NCBI GenBank assembly: GCA_937889645.1
Contig: CALBZE010000051.1
Coordinates: 1 to 64,000, forward strand
DNA length: 64,000 nucleotides
From: an uncultured bacterium
GTDB taxonomy: Bacteria; Gemmatimonadota; Gemmatimonadetes; Longimicrobiales; RSA9
Reading direction: 5' to 3'
A model generated the notes under the pieces. The model ran no database searches. It saw only the letters and a list, made by a program, of their open reading frames with translations, and was not told the DNA's origin. Position 1 is the first letter of the stretch; each line of letters opens with the position of its first letter. The position numbers were made by a program, and so were the translations under genes. Below are positions 9,974 to 18,329 of this stretch, in pieces.

Positions 9974-10873
9974 CTAGAACGGGACGACGAACTTCAGGCG
10001 GGGCCCACCGGCCTGCTCCAACGGCCCGACCAGCCTCGTCAGGCTCGACGTCGCCCCACGCCCCAGGAGCATGTCCAGGAGCGTGAATTTCTCCTCCGGC
10101 GGTCGCACAACGCGCGGGTCCTCGCCGAGACCCGCCATACGCCCCACCGCCGAAAGGGCGTCCTCCAGATTGCCGATCCGGTCGACGAGGCCGCTATGCA
10201 GCGCCTGTCTGCCGGAATAGATCCGCCCGTCCGCGAGCAGCCTCACCTCCTCGGCCGGGATCCCTCGCTCGTCGGCGACCGCCTGCACGAACTGGTCGTA
10301 AACGTCGGCGATCAGCGCATCGAGGACCAGCCGATCCTCGGGCGAGAGCGGGCGGAACATCGTGCCGATGTCCTTGTGCTCGGCGCTCTTCACGACCTGC
10401 ACCTCGACGCCGACCTTCTGCAGCAGCGCGCTCACGTCCGGAAGCTCCATGATCACGCCGATCGATCCGGTGAGGGAGCCGGGGAGTGCAAAGATCGAGT
10501 CCGCGCCGAGCGCGACGTAGTAGCCGCCCGACGCGCCGACCGCACCGATCGTGGCGACGACCGGGTACCCTTCCTCGCGCAGCCGTCGGAGTTCCCGATA
10601 CAGGCTCTGGGACGGCCCGACCAGCCCGCCGGGCGAGTTGATCGCGACCAGGAAGCCCTTGACCGAGGGATCGCGCCGGAATCGGCGGAACTGTTCGAGG
10701 TAGTCGGAATCGTCCTCGATGAGACCGTTGATCTCGATCAGCGCGATCCTGTCGCCCCATGCCAGCCCCTCGTCGCCCCTCACGGCCAGGAAGACCGCGA
10801 GGGCGATCCCCGCGAGGGTCATGAGCGACACCACACCAACGACGAGTACGATTACGAGCGAGCGCCGGGACAC
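9974..10873 (-). CDS. sppA: Signal peptide peptidase SppA, short form
   Basis: The 299-residue protein has one N-terminal transmembrane helix (about 7-30) followed by a single ClpP-like protease domain. The Ser/Lys dyad is visible as S115 in GAVGASGGYYVA and K167 in KSAEHKDIGTMFRPLS, with NSPGG (79-83) forming the oxyanion region. The single-domain form is typical of Bacillus-type SppA, unlike the duplicated E. coli enzyme. It would degrade cleaved signal peptides in the membrane. It has its own promoter overlapping the carA stop codon. Confidence 0.93.
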   Translation of the reverse strand: MSRRSLVIVLVVGVVSLMTLAGIALAVFLAVRGDEGLAWGDRIALIEINGLIEDDSDYLEQFRRFRRDPSVKGFLVAINSPGGLVGPSQSLYRELRRLREEGYPVVATIGAVGASGGYYVALGADSIFALPGSLTGSIGVIMELPDVSALLQKVGVEVQVVKSAEHKDIGTMFRPLSPEDRLVLDALIADVYDQFVQAVADERGIPAEEVRLLADGRIYSGRQALHSGLVDRIGNLEDALSAVGRMAGLGEDPRVVRPPEEKFTLLDMLLGRGATSSLTRLVGPLEQAGGPRLKFVVPF

Positions 10874-10922
10874 GCGAGAATCACCATCACGAGTGCGGCA
10901 TGTCGGTGAGAGGCGGGCGCAT

Positions 10923-10952
10923 AGCTTAACTCCGGCCAGCGCCGGCCGTCAA
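10923..10952 (-). promoter_or_regulatory. Predicted promoter of sppA
   Basis: On the - strand, TTGACG (10947-10952), an 18-bp spacer and TAAGCT (10923-10928) lie across the carA stop codon. The start would be near 10916, giving a leader of about 43 nt. Confidence 0.45.
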
Positions 10953-12065
10953 GCCTTTTCCAGCCCGGGCCTCCATCGCGGCCACGAAGCGGTCGAACAG
11001 GTACTGGGAATCGTGAGGGCCCGGCGCCGATTCCGGATGGTACTGCACGCTGAAGACCGGCAGCTCCCGGTGGGCGAGCCCCTCGACCGTCCCGTCGTTC
11101 AGGTTCACGTGGGTCAAACGGAGCGCCGGAGCGCCTTCGATCGTGTCGCCCGGGCCGCCGCGGACGGCGAAGCCGTGGTTCTGGGACGTGATCTCGACCG
11201 CGCCGTCCTCCAGCCGGCGCACCGGGTGGTTCCCTCCCCGGTGCCCGTAGAGGAGTTTGTACGTCGTACCGCCGAACGCCCGGCCGACCAGCTGGTGACC
11301 CAGGCAGATGCCGAACACCGGCACCCCTTGCTCCGCGAGCAGGCGGATCGTGCGCAGCACGTGCTCGACCGTCGCGGGGTCGCCCGGCCCGTTGGACAGG
11401 AACAGCCCGTCGAGCTCGAGCTCGAGGATCGCCTCGGCCGGCGTCTCCGCGGGCACGGTAGTGATCCGGCAGCCCCGCTCCGAGAGCAGGCCGAGCGACC
11501 GCGCCTTCACGCCGAAGTCGTATGCGACGACGCGGAACCGCTCCGCGCCGATCGGTGCGACGTCGTACGGTTCCGGCGTCGTGACCTGGCACGTCAGGTC
11601 CAGCCCCTCCATGCGCGGGTGGGCCTGAATGCGCGCCATCGCTTCGTCGATCGGCACGTCGGCCGGCGCGATCGCCGCCCGCATCGCCCCGGCCGAGCGG
11701 ATGTGCCGCGTGAGCGCCCGCGTGTCGACGCCGGAGAGCCCGACGATCCCCGAACGGGCCAGGTAGGTCTCCAACGACTCCTCCGCCCGCCAGTTGCTGT
11801 GATAGCGGGCGAGTTCCCTCACCACGAACCCGGCCACCTGAGGCCGCGAGGATTCCTCGTCCTCGCGCGTCACGCCGTAGTTCCCGATGAGGGGATAGGT
11901 CATCGTCACGATCTGCCCCGCGTAAGACGGATCGGTGAGGACCTCCTGATACCCGGACATCGAGGTGTTGAAAACGACTTCGCCGAGGGCGACGCCACGG
12001 GCGCCGATCGGCTCGCCGCGGAACACGCGGCCGTCTTCGAGGAGCAGATACGCTTCGTCGGCCAA
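10926..12065 (-). CDS. carA: Carbamoyl-phosphate synthase small subunit
   Basis: CarA (379 residues) is the glutaminase that supplies ammonia to CarB for arginine and pyrimidine synthesis. The class-I glutamine amidotransferase triad is present: C254 in VFGICLGHQLVG, with H343 and E345 in VQYHPESAPGPHDS. The N-terminal VFNTSMSGYQEVLTDPSY is the CarA-specific domain. The start is TTG at 12065, supported by GGAGG about 6 bp upstream and a promoter about 45 bp upstream. No carB lies next to it in the window. Confidence 0.95.
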   Translation of the reverse strand: MADEAYLLLEDGRVFRGEPIGARGVALGEVVFNTSMSGYQEVLTDPSYAGQIVTMTYPLIGNYGVTREDEESSRPQVAGFVVRELARYHSNWRAEESLETYLARSGIVGLSGVDTRALTRHIRSAGAMRAAIAPADVPIDEAMARIQAHPRMEGLDLTCQVTTPEPYDVAPIGAERFRVVAYDFGVKARSLGLLSERGCRITTVPAETPAEAILELELDGLFLSNGPGDPATVEHVLRTIRLLAEQGVPVFGICLGHQLVGRAFGGTTYKLLYGHRGGNHPVRRLEDGAVEITSQNHGFAVRGGPGDTIEGAPALRLTHVNLNDGTVEGLAHRELPVFSVQYHPESAPGPHDSQYLFDRFVAAMEARAGKGLTAGAGRS

Positions 12066-12109
12066 GGGACCTCCGGATGCTGAACCGGCCGAGGATCAAG
12101 CCGCGGCGG

Positions 12110-12137
12110 AATTTACGCTGGCGCGCGCCCCTGTCAA
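12110..12137 (-). promoter_or_regulatory. Predicted promoter of carA
   Basis: On the - strand, TTGACA (12132-12137), a 16-bp spacer and TAAATT (12110-12115) are positioned about 45 bp before the TTG start of carA. I see no obvious uracil- or arginine-responsive leader. Confidence 0.5.
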
Positions 12138-12221
12138 GCGACAAACGCCCGGCGGTCGGCCGGATTCCGACCCCTCGCGCCGGTTGCGTCCGGCGCCGCG
12201 CTTCGCGAGCTTTCCGCCCCT

Positions 12222-12818
12222 ATGGAACCTCTTGTCTACATCTATGCCGACGAATCGTGCCTCGGCGTCCAGTTCACGGACCGGGACTCGCCTGGCGGCG
12301 CCGCCGGCCTCGTCGAGTTCTGGCGCGGCGACCACTGGGAGCGCCGCGACTACTGGGTGAGCGAGCCGGCGACCACGAACAACCGTATGGCGCTGCGCAG
12401 CGCCATCGAGGGGCTCGCCGCGTTGCGCGTGCCGTGTCGCGTCGTCTTCACCTCGGATTCGCAGTACCTGGTCCGTGGGATGCGCGAATGGGTCCCCGGG
12501 TGGATTCGACGGGGGTGGAAGCGGAAGACCGGCGCGATCGAGAACGTCGAGCTTTGGCGCGCCCTGGTCGACGTCGCGCGGCGGCACCGCGTCGATTGGC
12601 GCTGGGTCCGCGGCCACGCCGGGCACCCGCAGAACGAGTACGCCAACCACCTGGCGACCCGTGCCGCGCGGAAGCAGGACGCGTCCGGAGGACTCGTCCC
12701 TTCCGGGTACGAGGAATGGCTGGATGCCCACAGGGAGAAAGGCCGATTCCTCGACGTCTTCGAGTTCCAGCCGCCCAGAGAGGAGAAGTTCGACCCGGTC
12801 GAGATCCCGCAAGGATGA
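12222..12818 (+). CDS. RNase H-fold protein (RNase HI homologue with altered active site)
   Basis: The 198-residue protein aligns through most of its length with RNase HI: YADESCLG at the first strand, TTNNRMALRSAIEGL, FTSDSQYLVRGM and WVRGHAGHPQNEYANHLA. D10 and D79 match catalytic D10 and D70 of the E. coli enzyme, and H132 matches H124. The E48 position is Ala (A57) and the D134 position is Asn (N142). The usual DGS motif reads DES. About 40 extra C-terminal residues are not recognised. RNA/DNA-hybrid cleavage is therefore uncertain. It converges on lipB. Confidence 0.75.
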   Translation: MEPLVYIYADESCLGVQFTDRDSPGGAAGLVEFWRGDHWERRDYWVSEPATTNNRMALRSAIEGLAALRVPCRVVFTSDSQYLVRGMREWVPGWIRRGWKRKTGAIENVELWRALVDVARRHRVDWRWVRGHAGHPQNEYANHLATRAARKQDASGGLVPSGYEEWLDAHREKGRFLDVFEFQPPREEKFDPVEIPQG

Positions 12819-12896
12819 GGCGGCGGCCGAGGGTGAGGCCGCGGCCACGGGGGAAGCCCCCGCCATGCGTGAGGCCGGCCCGCGGCCGATGCCCGC

Positions 12897-13601
12897 CTAG
12901 CGGAGCTCTCGCTCGAAGACCTCCGCGAACCGCTCGGCCACCCGCTCGCCCACCGCGTCGAGGTCGAACTCGCTCCCGGTGACCCTGGCGAGGGACGTCA
13001 CGCCGTGATCGCGGATCCCGCAGGGAATGATGGCGTCGAAGAAGTTGAGGTCGGTGTTCACGTTCAGCGCGAAGCCGTGGGACGTGATCCAGCCGCTCGA
13101 CACGCGCACGCCGATCGCGGCGATCTTCTCGTCCCCGACCCACACGCCCGTCAGCCCTTCCTTGCGCCCGGCCTCGACGCCGTAGTCGGCCAGCGCGCGG
13201 ATCAGCGCTTCTTCGATGTCGCGCACGTACCGGTGCAGGTCGCGGCGGTCGGGCTTGAGGTCCAGGATCGGGTAGCCGACGAGCTGACCCGGCCCGTGGT
13301 AGGTCACGTCGCCGCCGCGGCCGGTTTCGAAGAGCTCGATCCCCAGCAGGCGACGCTCTTCTTCGCCCACCAGGATGTGCTCCTCGTGCGCCGACGTGCC
13401 GAGCGTGATGACGTGTGGGTGCTCGAGGAGGAGGAGCTGGTCGGGGATTTCGTCCGCGCGCCGCCGCTCGACCAGTTCCTGCTGGTACTTGAGCCCCATC
13501 GCGTACGGAACGACGCCGAGCCAACGCACCTCCAGGATGCGACGCGGCGCGGGAGCGACCTCGCCGCCGCCCCCGCGCTCGTTTTCGCGTGTCCGGGCCA
13601 T
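12897..13601 (-). CDS. lipB: Octanoyl-(acyl carrier protein):protein N-octanoyltransferase
   Basis: LipB (234 residues) transfers octanoyl groups to lipoyl domains, the first step of lipoylation. Motifs are RGGDVTYHGPGQLVGYP (95-111), catalytic K159 in GDEKIAAIGVRV and catalytic C194 in IIPCGIRDHGVTSL. The ATG at 13601 is preferred, with AAGGA about 9 bp upstream; a GTG at 13619 would add six residues. It is the last gene of the E1alpha-E1beta-E2 operon, so it probably modifies K44 of the adjacent E2. No lipA is in the window. Confidence 0.94.
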   Translation of the reverse strand: MARTRENERGGGGEVAPAPRRILEVRWLGVVPYAMGLKYQQELVERRRADEIPDQLLLLEHPHVITLGTSAHEEHILVGEEERRLLGIELFETGRGGDVTYHGPGQLVGYPILDLKPDRRDLHRYVRDIEEALIRALADYGVEAGRKEGLTGVWVGDEKIAAIGVRVSSGWITSHGFALNVNTDLNFFDAIIPCGIRDHGVTSLARVTGSEFDLDAVGERVAERFAEVFERELR

Positions 13602-13647
13602 TCGCACCGCTTCCTTCACGGCCCCGCAACCGCTCCGATCGGCCGGC

Positions 13648-15030
13648 TCAGGCCTCCTCCGGGAACGACTCCAATACCTCGCGCAGCCGCGACAGGAAGC
13701 GCGCGGCGTCCGCGCCGTCGACCAGACGGTGGTCGTACCCGAGCGAGAAGTAGGAGCGCAGCCGGATCGCGATGGTGTCCATCCCGTCCGCCTCGATCAC
13801 GACCGGGCGCTTGTCGATCGACCCCGTGCCCAGGATCGCGGCCGTCCCCTCGGGGATCACCGGCATCCCGACCATGGTGCCGAGGACGCCCGGGTTTGTG
13901 ATCGAGAACGTCGCGCCCTGGATCTCCTCCGGCTTGAGCTGCCGGGCCCGCGCCCGCGCCGCCAGGTCGTTGATCCGCTTGGCGATCCCGACCAGGTTCA
14001 GCTCGTCGGCGTTCCGGACGACCGGCACGATCAGCCCGGGGTTCAGGTCCACCGCGATCCCGATGTTGATGTCGCCGCGGTAGATGATGCTGTCGCCCGA
14101 GACCGTCGCGTTGATGTTCGGGAACTCGCGCAGCACCCGGGCCACCGCCCACGCGACGAACGCCGTGTAGCTGACCTTCGCGCCCTGCTGCTCCCAGCGG
14201 GCCTTGTTCGCGCGACGGATCCGGTCGATCCGCGTGAAGTCCATCTCGATGACCGAGTGGACGTGCGGCGCGATCCGCTTGGCCCGCACCATATGGTCCG
14301 CCGTGAGGCGACGGATCCGGTCCATCGGGACCACCTCATCGCCGGGCCGGGCCGGGAACTCCGGATGCTGGACCTGCCCGTAGAACGTCTTCCAGAAGTC
14401 CTCGGCCGAGACCGGCCCGACGGCCGCCGGGCGCGCGGGCGCCGCAGCGGGCGCGGCCGCCGGAGCGGCTGCGGGTGCCGCGGGCGCAGCAGCCGCCGGC
14501 GCCTTCTCGCGCCCCTCGATGTAGGCCATGATGTCCTGCTTCGTCACGCGGCCCGCCTCGCCGGTGCCCGGCACCTGGCTCAGGTCGACCCCGTGCTCCT
14601 CCGCGATGCGCCGCACCAGCGGCGACGACCGGCGACGCAGCCGCTCCTCGACCGTCTCCTCGCCCGGCGCGGCGGGCGCAGCCGGCGCCGCCGCCGCAGG
14701 CGCGGCCGGCGCGGGAGCCGCCTCGGCCGGCTTCTCTTCGGCCGGCGCCGGGGCCGGCGCCGCCGCGGTGGCCGCGGCCGCCGCACCCGCGTCCGTTTCG
14801 ATGTACGCGACGATGGTCCCGACTTCGACCGTCTCCCCCTCCTGCGCCTTGATCTCGACCAGCGTTCCCGCGGCCGGCGCGGGGATCTCGGCATCCACCT
14901 TGTCCGTCGAGATCTCGAGCAGCGGCTCGTCTCTCGCGACCGTGTCGCCCACCTTCTTCAGCCACTTCGATACGGTCCCCTCGGCGATCGACTCGCCCAT
15001 TTGGGGCATCGGGACTTCGATACGGGCCAT
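13648..15030 (-). CDS. Dihydrolipoamide acyltransferase (E2) of a 2-oxoacid dehydrogenase complex
   Basis: This 460-residue E2 has a lipoyl domain with the modified lysine K44 in STDKVDAEIP, then an Ala/Pro-rich flexible linker (about 82-125), a peripheral-subunit-binding domain (about 135-172, SSPLVRRIAEEHGVDLSQV), and a second Ala/Pro linker. The catalytic acyltransferase domain ends in DHRLVDGADAARFL (H434, D438). The adjacent heterodimeric E1 points to a pyruvate or branched-chain 2-oxoacid dehydrogenase, and the substrate cannot be settled from motifs. No E3 gene is nearby. Confidence 0.93.
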   Translation of the reverse strand: MARIEVPMPQMGESIAEGTVSKWLKKVGDTVARDEPLLEISTDKVDAEIPAPAAGTLVEIKAQEGETVEVGTIVAYIETDAGAAAAATAAAPAPAPAEEKPAEAAPAPAAPAAAAPAAPAAPGEETVEERLRRRSSPLVRRIAEEHGVDLSQVPGTGEAGRVTKQDIMAYIEGREKAPAAAAPAAPAAAPAAAPAAAPARPAAVGPVSAEDFWKTFYGQVQHPEFPARPGDEVVPMDRIRRLTADHMVRAKRIAPHVHSVIEMDFTRIDRIRRANKARWEQQGAKVSYTAFVAWAVARVLREFPNINATVSGDSIIYRGDINIGIAVDLNPGLIVPVVRNADELNLVGIAKRINDLAARARARQLKPEEIQGATFSITNPGVLGTMVGMPVIPEGTAAILGTGSIDKRPVVIEADGMDTIAIRLRSYFSLGYDHRLVDGADAARFLSRLREVLESFPEEA

Positions 15031-15079
15031 TTCGCTTGCTCCGGCTATGGATCGTCGTTCTTGTAGCGGCGGACCGCCT

Positions 15080-16132
15080 CTAATACTTCACCAGGTACCG
15101 CGCGGCCGCCACGATGTCCGCCACCTGCGGGAGGAAGTAGTCCTCCAGCGGCGGTGAGTACGGCACGGGCGTGTCGATGGCAGTGACTCGCAGGATCGGC
15201 GCGTCCAGCCACTCGAACGCCTTCTCGTTCACCCGCATCGCGATCTCGCCGGCGATCCCGCCGGTGCGGGTGTCTTCGTGAACCACCAGCAGGCGGTTCG
15301 TCTTCTTCACGCTCGCGATGATCGCGTCTTCGTCCAGCGGCAACAGGGTGCGCAGGTCGACGACCTCGACCTGGACCCCGTCTTCCTCCGCCAGCTGCTC
15401 CGCCGCCTTCAGGCTCTCGTGCACCATCATCCCGTAGGTCACGATGGTGAGGTCGGAACCCTCACGGTGGACCCGCGCCTGCCCTAGCGGGACGACGTAG
15501 TCCTCCTGCGGCAGCACTTCGCGGAGCGCCGGGAGGCGATAAAGCTTCTTGTGCTCGAAGAACAGGACCGGGTCGTCGTCCCGGATCGCGGCCTTGAGCA
15601 ACCCCTTCGCGTCGTACGCGGTCGACGGATAGACGATCTTGAGCCCCGGCGTGTGGAAGAACGCCATCTCGGGGTTCTGGGAGTGGAACGGCCCGCCGCG
15701 CACACCGCCGCCCACCGGTCCGCGCACGACCATCGGCACCGGCCCGCTCCCGCGCCACCGCGACGTCGCGATGTAATTCGTCAGCGGCTCGTATGCGCAC
15801 GACACGAAGTCCATGAACTGCATCTCGACGACGGGGCGCAGCCCCATGTGCGCGGCGCCCGCCGCAGCCCCGGTGAAGCCCGCCTCGCTGATCGGCGTGT
15901 CGATGACGCGCTCCGGCCCGAAGTAGTCGACGAAGCCTTCCGTCACCTTGAACGCGCCGCCGTAGACGCCGATGTCCTCCCCCATGAGGAAGACGGCGTC
16001 GTCGCGCTCCATCTCCTCCCAGAGCGCCTCGCGGATCGCTTCCAGGAACGTGACCGGCTTACCCAGCTCGGTGTGCCGGACGTGTTCCGGGCGCTCGCGC
16101 CCGCGCTTGGACTCCTTCGTCGCCGTCGCCAT
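15080..16132 (-). CDS. 2-oxoacid dehydrogenase E1 component, beta subunit
   Basis: This 350-residue subunit forms the second half of the heterotetrameric thiamine-diphosphate E1. Family motifs include MGEDIGVYGGAFKVTEG, DTPISEAGFTGAAAGAA, RGPVGGGVRGGPFHSQNPE and VVHEDTRTGGIAGEIA. A longer open frame upstream is the shadow of the E1alpha gene; the ATG at 16132 lies 5 bp after the E1alpha stop codon. It is similar to both pyruvate and 2-oxoisovalerate dehydrogenase beta subunits. Confidence 0.94.
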   Translation of the reverse strand: MATATKESKRGRERPEHVRHTELGKPVTFLEAIREALWEEMERDDAVFLMGEDIGVYGGAFKVTEGFVDYFGPERVIDTPISEAGFTGAAAGAAHMGLRPVVEMQFMDFVSCAYEPLTNYIATSRWRGSGPVPMVVRGPVGGGVRGGPFHSQNPEMAFFHTPGLKIVYPSTAYDAKGLLKAAIRDDDPVLFFEHKKLYRLPALREVLPQEDYVVPLGQARVHREGSDLTIVTYGMMVHESLKAAEQLAEEDGVQVEVVDLRTLLPLDEDAIIASVKKTNRLLVVHEDTRTGGIAGEIAMRVNEKAFEWLDAPILRVTAIDTPVPYSPPLEDYFLPQVADIVAAARYLVKY

Positions 16133-16137
16133 ACCGT

Positions 16138-17211
16138 TCACGCGTAGTGGGGGTCGGGGACCGCCAGCCGGGTCCACGGCCGCGCCGTCGGCCGGTCTCC
16201 GTACACGCCGTCGAGCGCAGCGTCCGGCTCCGGCAGCGGCGAGGCTTCGGCCTCGTCCCGCGCCCGGTCGACCTCCTCGTCGACCCGGGCCCGGATCGAT
16301 TCCAGCTCCTGCCGCGTCGCCCAGCCGTTCTCGAGCAGTTGCTTCTCGAAGCGGTCGATCGGGTCGCGCGCTTCCCAGTACTCGATCTCGCCCGGCGGGA
16401 CGTACGCCTGCGCGTCGTGCTCCGCGTGCCCCTTCCGCCGGTACGTGATCACTTCCAGGAGGGATGCGCCCTCCCCTGCCCTCGCCCGCTCGACCGCCCG
16501 CTTCGTCATCTCGTAGACGGCGAGCACGTCGTTCCCATCGCATCGCTCGCCGTAGACGCCATACCCCTCGGCCTTGTCGACGAACGACTTCACCGCCGTC
16601 TGCTTCGAGACCGGCGTGGAGTACGCGTACTGATTGTTCTCGACGATCACGACCAGCGGCAACCGACGCACGGCCGCGAGGTTGAACCCTTCGTGGAACG
16701 CGCCGGTGGACGTCATGCCATCGCCCGAATACACCAGCGCCACGCGGTCCTCGCCTCGGATCCGGAACGACAGCGCGACGCCCGCCATCACCTCGATCAT
16801 CACGCCGAGGTGCGAGATCAGGCCGATGTACCCCTTCCGGTAGTCCGTGAAGTGGACGTTCTGCTCGCGGCCGCCGGTCGGCGAATCGCCCTTCGCCATG
16901 TACTGGCGCATGACCTCGACCGGTCGCGCGCCCATGAGGAGCAGCGCACCCAGGTCCCGGATCGCAGGCGAGATGACATCGCCCGTGCCGTCCGTCCGGC
17001 GGCGCAGCGCGTACGCGCTCCCGACCGCCGTGGCCTCCTGCCCCAGCGAGCGGTACAGGCCGCCGATCACCTTGTTCTGGCGATAGAGATTGGTGAGGAC
17101 CTGCTCGACCTGACGGGTGAGCCAGAGGTAGTAGTAGATCTCGTGCAACTGCTCGCGGGACAATCCGGCCACGACCTCGTCGCTCGCCGCCACCCCCGTC
17201 TGTTCGGCCAT
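16138..17211 (-). CDS. 2-oxoacid dehydrogenase E1 component, alpha subunit
   Basis: The 357-residue subunit has the thiamine-diphosphate motif: GDG at 163-165 (YSGDGMTSTGAFHEG) and NN at 192-193 (IVENNQYAYSTP). The phosphorylation-loop-like region YRRKGHAEHDAQAYVP is also typical of E1alpha. The ATG at 17211 is chosen because an upstream in-frame ATG at 17266 falls inside the predicted -10 box. It is the first gene of the operon that continues with E1beta, E2 and lipB. Confidence 0.94.
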   Translation of the reverse strand: MAEQTGVAASDEVVAGLSREQLHEIYYYLWLTRQVEQVLTNLYRQNKVIGGLYRSLGQEATAVGSAYALRRRTDGTGDVISPAIRDLGALLLMGARPVEVMRQYMAKGDSPTGGREQNVHFTDYRKGYIGLISHLGVMIEVMAGVALSFRIRGEDRVALVYSGDGMTSTGAFHEGFNLAAVRRLPLVVIVENNQYAYSTPVSKQTAVKSFVDKAEGYGVYGERCDGNDVLAVYEMTKRAVERARAGEGASLLEVITYRRKGHAEHDAQAYVPPGEIEYWEARDPIDRFEKQLLENGWATRQELESIRARVDEEVDRARDEAEASPLPEPDAALDGVYGDRPTARPWTRLAVPDPHYA

Positions 17212-17263
17212 TGGTTTGTCGCCGATCCTGTCGAGCCCTCGGTACCTGCCGCGATCCGCCGAC

Positions 17264-17292
17264 ATTATGGGCAGCCCCGTGAAGAGCGTCAA
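17264..17292 (-). promoter_or_regulatory. Predicted promoter of the E1-E2-lipB operon
   Basis: On the - strand, TTGACG (17287-17292), exactly 17 bp and CATAAT (17264-17269) form one of the best sigma70-like promoters in the window. The start would be near 17257, with a leader of about 45 nt. Confidence 0.7.
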
Positions 17293-17425
17293 GCCGCGCG
17301 ACGGTTTGCCGGAATGCCCCACACGGGCCGCGCCGAGCCCCGCACCCTCGCGGCCGCGCCCTCCGGTCCGCGTCTTGCACCCCCGTCTCGCGGGCGCCGG
17401 CGACGACGCCCCGCCCGTCCACATG

Positions 17426-17453
17426 AAAACGCCGCACCCGGTTGGATGCGGCG
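17426..17453 (-). terminator. Intrinsic terminator downstream of secG
   Basis: A 7-bp stem (CGCCGCA/TGCGGCG) with a 10-base loop is followed on the - strand by TTTT. It lies about 290 bp after the secG stop codon and 130 bp before the E1alpha promoter, isolating the two units. The rest of the 533-bp gap holds only the small + strand frame at 17481-17708 and the E1alpha promoter. Confidence 0.55.
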
Positions 17454-17480
17454 CCTTCTGCTCGACAACGGAGCGCCCTC

Positions 17481-17708
17481 ATGTCCCGCGATCCAGCTTA
17501 CGTCCCGGATTCCCGCCGGGCCTCGCGTCGGCGCCGACCGGGCCCCCGCTCTCCGGTCCGACCCGACGAAGACCGTCGGCCGACCCGTCGCCGGCGAGCC
17601 GCCCTGCGCCCTCCGGCCACGCTGACCGGCGACCGGTTGGGCCCCTACGAGTCGGAGTACGAGATCGCCCGCGGGTACGCGACCGAGCGGGTCATCATCC
17701 TGCCCTGA
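17481..17708 (+). CDS. Possible small basic protein, unknown
   Basis: A 75-residue frame opens with an ATG preceded by GGAG at about 7 bp. The N-terminal 50 residues are extremely Arg/Pro-rich. The C-terminus, GDRLGPYESEYEIARGYATE followed by RVIILP, has a more ordinary protein-like composition. It converges on secG. The Arg/Pro-rich part could be a chance product of GC-rich DNA, so this call is weak; I do not recognise a family. Confidence 0.35.
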   Translation: MSRDPAYVPDSRRASRRRRPGPRSPVRPDEDRRPTRRRRAALRPPATLTGDRLGPYESEYEIARGYATERVIILP

Positions 17709-17744
17709 CCGTCGGCCGCGGCGCGCGTCCCGTGCCAGACGGGA

Positions 17745-18134
17745 TTACTGCTGCGAGCCCGACTCCGACCCCTGCGTCTGCGTGTCCGCACCGCCGGCGT
17801 CCGGCTGCGCAGCGCCCTCCGACGGCTGCACGCCCGGAAGCACCGGCTGCGGCGCCGGCGCCGTCTGCCGGAACTCCTGCTGCAGGATCGACTCGGGGAT
17901 CCGCTGCCGCGACGACATGATCGACAACACCAGCGCGAGGAACAGGAAGATCCCGCCGGTGATCCACGTCGCCCGCGTCAGCAGCGTCGCCGCCTGGCGC
18001 CCGCCGAAGAACATCTCCGTCCCCGCGCCGCCGCCCATCGCGGCCAGCCCGCCGCCCTTCCCGGCCTGGAGCAGCACCACGACCATGAGGAGCAGGCCGT
18101 CGAGGATGAGGAGCGTCAGAAGAAATCCGAACAT
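17745..18134 (-). CDS. secG: Protein-export membrane protein SecG
   Basis: SecG (129 residues) is the small SecYEG translocon subunit. It shows the two transmembrane helices (about 3-22 and 54-75) separated by the conserved loop LLQAGKGGGLAAMGGGAGTE. The C-terminal 50 residues are a polar Gln/Ala/Pro-rich tail, longer than usual. A TTGACA-type promoter lies upstream. Confidence 0.93.
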   Translation of the reverse strand: MFGFLLTLLILDGLLLMVVVLLQAGKGGGLAAMGGGAGTEMFFGGRQAATLLTRATWITGGIFLFLALVLSIMSSRQRIPESILQQEFRQTAPAPQPVLPGVQPSEGAAQPDAGGADTQTQGSESGSQQ

Positions 18135-18174
18135 GTAGTGATCCTCTCGCCGTTCTTACACGGTGAAGCCTTGT

Positions 18175-18203
18175 AATATCCCGGGCGTGCGGGGGCGTGT
18201 CAA
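18175..18203 (-). promoter_or_regulatory. Predicted promoter of secG
   Basis: On the - strand, TTGACA (18198-18203) is followed at 17 bp by GATATT (18175-18180). A shifted reading gives TATTAC at 19 bp. The start would lie about 35 nt before the secG ATG. Confidence 0.5.
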
Positions 18204-18210
18204 GCGCGTC

Positions 18211-18249
18211 GCCTGCGGAGCACCGCCGATACGGTCGTACTCCGCAGGC
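18211..18249 (-). terminator. Hairpin between tpiA and secG
   Basis: Perfect 10-bp arms (GCCTGCGGAG/CTCCGCAGGC) surround a 19-base loop about 80 bp after tpiA ends and just upstream of the secG -35 box. It probably terminates the pgk-tpiA message. Confidence 0.5.
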
Positions 18250-18329
18250 AAGCCGAAGTGCCGTCCCCCGAGGCTCGCGGGCGACGCCCGCGGCCGTCGG
18301 CGATTCGCCCCGGCGCCCGGGCGAGCCGC

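Noticed and set aside
17211..17266. An upstream ATG (17266) as start of E1alpha
   Set aside because: The codon lies within the predicted -10 box CATAAT and has no ribosome binding site.
15080..17482. A single 800-residue - strand frame that would fuse sequence upstream to E1beta
   Set aside because: The upstream part is the shadow of the E1alpha gene in another frame. Both E1 subunits are complete as separate genes.
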